In this document: positions 58,550 to 64,000 of the stretch, piece after piece
Layout of the letters: each line of letters starts with the position of its first letter
Position numbering within the stretch: position 1 is the first letter of the stretch
Source: Megachile rotundata
Taxonomy: Eukaryota; Arthropoda; Insecta; Hymenoptera; Megachilidae
Length of the DNA stretch: 64,000 nucleotides
Reading direction: 5' to 3'
NCBI RefSeq assembly: GCF_050947335.1
Contig: NW_027473537.1
Coordinates: forward strand, 139,501 to 203,500
Program-made: the position numbers and the translations under genes
Notes under the pieces: model-generated
Database searches by the model: none
What the model was told of the DNA's origin: nothing
What the model saw: only the letters and a program-made list of their open reading frames with translations

Positions 58550-61500
58550 TATGATCGATAGAACGACAATTACTATACTCACTACTCTTATTATTATCAA
58601 TCTAACTCATATTATTAGCCATATTATGCTTATATGATCGACAGAACGACAATTACTGTACTTATTACACTTACTATTATCAATCTAACTCATATTATTA
58701 GCCATATTATGCTTATATGATCGATAGAAGGACAATTACTATACTTATTACTCTTATTATTATCAATATAACTCATATTATTAGCCATATTATGCAGATA
58801 TGATCGATAGAACGACAATTACTATACTTATTACACTCACTATTATCAATCTAACTCATATTATTAACAATATTATGCAGATATGATCGATAGCACGACA
58901 TTTACTATACTTATTACTCTTATTATTATCAACCTAACTCATATTATTAGCCGTATTATGCTTAAATGATCGATAGAACGACAATTACTATACTTATTAC
59001 TCTCATTAGTCTCAATCTAACTCATATTATTAGCCATATTATGCTTATATGATCGACAGAACGACAATTACTATACTTATTATTCTTATTTTTATCAACC
59101 TAACTCATATTATTAGCCATATTATGCTTAAATGATCGATAGAAGGACAATTACTATACTTATTACTCTTATTATTATGAATCTAACTCATATTATTAAC
59201 CATATTATGCAGATATGATCGATAGAACTACAATTACTATACCCATTACTCTTATTATTATCAATCTAACTCATATTATTAGCCATATTATGCTTATATG
59301 ATCGATAGAACGACAATTACTGTACTTACTACACTTACCATTATCGATCTAACTCATATTATTAGCCATATTATGCTTATATGATCGATAGAACGACAAT
59401 TACTATACTTATTACTCTCATTATTATCAATCTAACTCATATTATTAGCCATATTATGCTTAAATGATCGATAGAACGACAATTACTATACTTATTACTC
59501 TTATTATTATGAATCTAACTCATATTATTAACCATATTATGCAGATATGATCGATAGAACTACAATTACTATACCCATTACTCTTATTATTGTCAATCTA
59601 ACTCATATTATTAGCCATATTATGCTTATATGATCGATAGAACGACAGTTACTATACTTATTACTCTTATTATTATCAAACTAACTCATATTATTAGCCA
59701 TATTATGCAGATATGATCGATAGAACGACAATTACTACACTTATTACTATTATTATTATCAATCTTACTCATATTATTAGCCATATTATGCTTATATGAT
59801 CGATAGAACGACAATTACTATACTTATTACTCTTATTATTATCAATCTAACTCATATTATTAACCATATTATGCTTGTATGATCGATAGAACGACAATTA
59901 CTATACTGATTATTCTTATTTTTATCTACCTAACTGATATTATTAGCCATATTATGCCTAAATGATCGATAGAACGACAATTACTATACTTATTACTCTT
60001 ATTATTATCAATCTAACTCATATTACTAGCCATATTATGCTTAAATGATCGATAGAACGACAATTACTGTACTTATTACTCATATCATTATCGATCTAAC
60101 TCATATTATTAGCCATATTATGCTTATATGATCGATAGAACGACAATTACTGTACTTATTACTCATATCATTATCGATCTAACTCATATTATTAGCCATA
60201 TTATGCTTATATTATCGATAGAACGACAATTACTGTACTTATTACTCTTATCGTTATCAATCTAACTCATATTATTAACCATATTATGCTAATATGATCG
60301 ATAGAACGACAATTACTATACTTATTACACTCACTACTATTAATCTAACTCATATTATTAACCATATTATGCAGATATGATCGATAGCACGACATTTACT
60401 ATACTTATTACTCCTATTATTATCAACCTAACTCATATTATTAGCCATATTATGCTTATATGATCGATAGAACGACAATTACTATACTTATTATTCTTAT
60501 TTTTATCAACCTAACTCATATTATTAGCCATATTATGCTGAAATGATCGGTAGAACGACAATTACTATACTTATTGCTCTTATTATTATGAATCTAACTC
60601 ATATTATTAACCATATTATGCAGATATGATCGATAGAACGACAATTACTATACTTATTACTCATATCATTATCGATCTAACTCATATTATTAGCCATATT
60701 ATGCTTATATGATCGACAGAACGACAATTACTATACTTATTACACACACTGTTATCAATCTAACTCATATTATTAACCATATTATGCTAATTTGATCGAT
60801 AGAACGACAATAACTATACTTATTACTCTTATTATTATCAATCTAACTCATATTATTAGCCGTATTATGCTTAAATGATCGATAGAACGACAATTACTAT
60901 ACTTATTACTCTTATTATTATCAATCTAACTCATATTATTAGCCATATTATGCTTATATGGTCGACAGAACGACAATTACTATACTTATTATTCTTATTT
61001 TTATCAACCTAACTCATATTATTAGCCATATTATGCTTAAATGATCGATAGAACGACAATTACTATACTTATTACTCTTATTATTATGAATCTGACTCAT
61101 ATTACTAACCATATTATGCAGATATGATCGATAGAACTACAATTACTATACTCATTACTCTTATTATTATCAATCTAACTCATATTATTAGCCATATTAT
61201 GCTTATATGATCGATAGAACGACAATTACTATACTTGTTACTCTTATTATTATCAATCTAACTCATATTACCAGCCATATTATGCTTAAATGATCGATAG
61301 AACGACAATTACTATACTTATTACTCTTATTATTATCAATCTATCTCATATTCTTAGCCATATTATGCTTATATGATCGATAGAACGACAATTACTGTAC
61401 TCACTACTCTTATTATTATCGATCTAACTCATACTATTAGCCAAATTATGCTTATATTATCGATAGAACGACAATTACTGTACTTATTACTGTTATTATT

Positions 61501-61691
61501 ATCAATTTAACTCATATTATTAGCCATATTATGCTTAAATGATCGATAGAACGACAATTACTATACTTATTACTATTATTATTATCAATCTTACTCATAT
61601 TATTAGCTATATTATGAATATATGATCGATAGAACGACAATTACTGTACTTATTACTCTTATCATTATCGATCTAACTCATATTATTAGCC
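58550..61691 (+). repeat. 49-monomer step block, copy 2
   Basis: Second copy of 54485-57625. Private changes include CTCATTAGTCTC near 59006, ATCAAACTAACTC near 59678, TACTGATTATTC near 59906, GCTGAAATGATCGG near 60537 and GAATATATG near 61616. CTCATATCATTATCG is present twice in a row near 60080 and 60163. It overlaps the repeated domain-start block from 61475. Confidence 0.85.
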
Positions 61692-62944
61692 ATATTATGC
61701 TTATATTATCGATAGAGCGACAATTACTGTACTTATTACTGTTATTATTATCAATCTAACTCATATTATTAGCCATATTATGCTTAAATGATCGATAGAA
61801 CGACAATAACTATACCTATTACTCTTATTATTATCAATCTAACTCATATTACTAGCCATATTATGCTTAAATGATCGATAGAACGACAATTACTATACTT
61901 ATTACTCTTATTATTATCAATCTAACTCATATTATTAGCCATATTATGCTTATATGATCGATAGAACGACAATTACTATACTCACTACTCTTATTATTAT
62001 CAATCTAACTCATATTATTAGCCATATTATGCTTATATGATCGACAGAACGACAATTACTGTACTTATTACACTTACTATTATCAATCTAACTCATATTA
62101 TTAGCCATATTATGCTTATATGATCGATAGAACGACAATTACTATACCTATTACTCATACTATTATCAATCTAACTCATATTATTAGCCATATTATGCTT
62201 ATATGATCGATAGAACGACAATTACTGTACTTATTACTCATATCATTATCGATCTAACTCATATTATTAGCCATATTATGCTTATATTATCGATAGAACG
62301 ACAATTACTGTACTTATTACTCTTATTGTTATCAATCTAACTCATATTATTAACCATATTATGCAGATATGATCGATAGCACGACATTTACTATACTTAT
62401 TGCTCCTATTATTATCAACCTAACTCATATTATTAGCCATATTATGCTTATATGGTCGACAGAACGACAATTACTATACTTATTATTCTTATTTTTATCA
62501 ACCTAACTCATATTATTAGCCATATTATGCTTAAATGATCGATAGAACGACAATTACTATACTTATTACTCTTATTATTATCAATCTATCTCATATTCTT
62601 AGCCATATTATGCTTATATGATCGATAGAACGACAATTACTGTACTCACTACTCTTATTATTATCGATCTAACTCATACTATTAGCCAAATTATGCTTAT
62701 ATTATCGATAGAACGACAATTACTGTACTTATTACTGTTATTATTATCAATTTAACTCATATTATTAGCCATATTATGCTTAAATGATCGATAGAACGAC
62801 AATTACTATACTTATTACTATTATTATTATCAATCTTACTCATATTATTAGCTATATTATGCATATATGATCGATAGAACGACAATTACTGTACTTATTA
62901 CTCTTATCATTATCGATCTAACTCATATTATTAGCCATATTATG
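61475..62944 (+). repeat. Second copy of the block that follows the gap
   Basis: Matches 16242-17711 at 45233 bp. Because this copy is continuous with normal right-domain sequence on its left, it shows what probably preceded 16242. Upstream of 61475 are GCCAAATTATGCTTATATTATCG and CTCACTACTC monomers. The match ends at 62944/17711, where GCTTATATTATCG is found here and GTAGATATG there. Confidence 0.87.
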
Positions 62945-64000
62945 CTTATATTATCGATAGAGCGACAATTACTGTACTTATTACTGTTATTATTATCAAT
63001 CTAACTCATATTATTAGCCATATTATGCTTAAATGATCGATAGAACGACAATTACTATACTTATTACTATTATTATTATCAATCTAACTCATATTATTAA
63101 CCATATTATGCAGATATGATCGATAGCACGACATTTACTATACTTATTACTCTTATTATTATCAACCTAACTCATATTATTAGCCATATTATGCTTATAT
63201 TATCGATAGAACGACAATTAATGTACTTATTACTGTTATTATTATCAATCTAACTCATATTATTAGCCATATTATGCATATATGATCGATAGAACGACAA
63301 TTACTATACTCACTACTCTTACTATTATCAACCTAACTCATATTATTAGCCATATTATGCTTAAATGATCGATAGAACGACAATTACTATACTTATTACT
63401 CTTATTATTATAAATCTAACTCATATTATTAAGCATATTATGCAGATACAATCAATAGAACTACGATTACTATACTCATTACTCTTATTGTCAATCTAAC
63501 TCATATTATTAGCCATATTATGCTTATATGATCGATAGAACGACAATTACTGTACTTATTACTCTTATCATTATCGATCTAACTCATATTATTAGCCATA
63601 TTATGCTTATATGATCGATAGAACGACAATTACTATACTTATTACTCTTATTATTATCAATCCAACTCATATTATTAGCCATATTATGCTTATATGATCG
63701 ACAGAACGACAATTACTGTACTTATTACACTTACTATTATCAATCTAACTCATATTATTAGCCATATTATGCTTATATGATCGATAGAACGACAATTACT
63801 ATACTTATTACTCTTATTATTATCAATCTAACTCATATTATTAGCCATATTATGCAGATATGATCGATAGAACGACAATTACTATACTTATTACACTCAC
63901 TATTATCAATCTAACTCATATTATTAACAATATTATGCAGATATGATCGATAGCACGACATTTACTATACTTATTACTCTTATTATTATCAACCTAACTC
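62945..64000 (+). repeat. Terminal right-domain stretch
   Basis: About thirteen monomers start with a second GATAGAGCG monomer and continue with AGCACGACATTT, CAATTAATGTAC, GCATATATG and CTCTTACTATTATC. Then comes the divergent 80-bp monomer at 63450. The stretch ends with the TTAACAATATT marker at 63925 and an AGCACGACATTT monomer cut by the window edge. The array clearly continues beyond the window. Confidence 0.83.
63450..63529 (+). repeat. 80-bp divergent monomer
   Basis: The monomer begins AATCAATAG instead of GATCGATAG. It has CTACGATTAC instead of CGACAATTAC, and lacks three bases in CTCTTATTGTC. The preceding monomer ends AAGCATATTATGCAGATAC, also unusual. The next GATCGATAG is at 63530. 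It is the most divergent copy I noticed in the window and has lost the ATCGAT motif. Confidence 0.9.

Larger units (their letters stand above)
16242..64000 (+). repeat. Right satellite domain, 83-bp monomers (about 575 copies)
   Basis: The same 83-bp monomer continues in the same orientation to the window end, but with a different variant set. Characteristic forms are GCTTAAATGATCG, GCTTGTATG, GATCGACAG, TAGCACGACATTT, GAACTACAATT followed by TATACCC, CTGTACTTATTAC, CTCATATCATTATCG, GCTATATTATGCATATATG and TATTATCGATAG. GATCGATAG has remainder 40 modulo 83 from 16308. It becomes 39 after the 82-bp monomer at 32576, 38 after the one at 58388, and 35 after the 80-bp monomer at 63450. Multi-kilobase blocks are repeated nearly identically in whole-monomer steps. 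I saw no inverted segment, gene, RNA gene or mobile element. Confidence 0.97.

Noticed and set aside
1..64000. CRISPR array (regular direct repeats)
   Set aside because: The repeats abut without unique spacers, the whole unit is repeated, and no cas genes are present.
1..64000. Transposon, LTR or terminal inverted repeat remnants
   Set aside because: Every stretch I followed falls into the 83-bp phase. I saw no insertion, target-site duplication or inverted segment.
1..64000. Telomeric repeat or rDNA spacer
   Set aside because: No short G-rich telomere motif and no rRNA-like sequence. The unit is 83 bp and G-poor on the + strand.

Overview
The whole window is satellite DNA: a head-to-tail array of an AT-rich monomer of 83 bp, about 770 copies, all in the same orientation. 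It is interrupted only by a run of 100 N at 16142-16241. I found no gene, tRNA, rRNA, transposon, CRISPR array or unique flanking DNA on either strand. This points to eukaryotic heterochromatin (centromeric, pericentromeric, subtelomeric or a sex-/B-chromosome block). The sequence alone does not name the species or the chromosomal position, and I do not recognise the satellite as a named family.

The consensus monomer is counted here from the G of GATCGATAG. It has 20 G+C in 83 bases (about 24%), with 14 C and 6 G on the + strand. It carries two CpG sites, one in ATCGAT and one in AACGAC. Length is held very tightly: by following the phase of GATCGATAG I found only four monomers of other length (84, 82, 82 and 80 bp), although base substitutions are common.

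There are two domains. The left domain (1-16141) uses variants such as ATGGAACTC, CATATTGTGC, CTCACTGTTATC and a T5 tract in TACTTTTTACTC. The right domain (16242-64000) uses GCTTAAATGATCG, TAGCACGACATTT, CTCATATCATTATCG, GCATATATG and TATTATCGATAG. The switch between subfamilies falls at the assembly gap, so the true junction is not visible.

The array has no single higher-order repeat. It is a mosaic of nested duplications, each an exact whole number of monomers. In the left domain I see steps of 28 (2324 bp), 49, 40/38, 13 (1079 bp) and 17 monomers. In the right domain I see 18, 5, 29, 52 (4316 bp), 17 (1411 bp), 66 (5478 bp), 53, 8, 5, 20 (1660 bp) and 49 monomers. A 4.5-kb block is repeated 308 monomers away, and the first 1.5 kb after the gap recurs near the window end. 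Several junctions look like products of unequal exchange, including one clear 1328-bp deletion derivative. Block edges were located by eye and are good to roughly +/-30 bp unless stated otherwise.

I did not find a new enzymatic or defence system. What is worth a second look is the architecture itself: the amplification history, the conserved box in each monomer, and the domain-specific variants.
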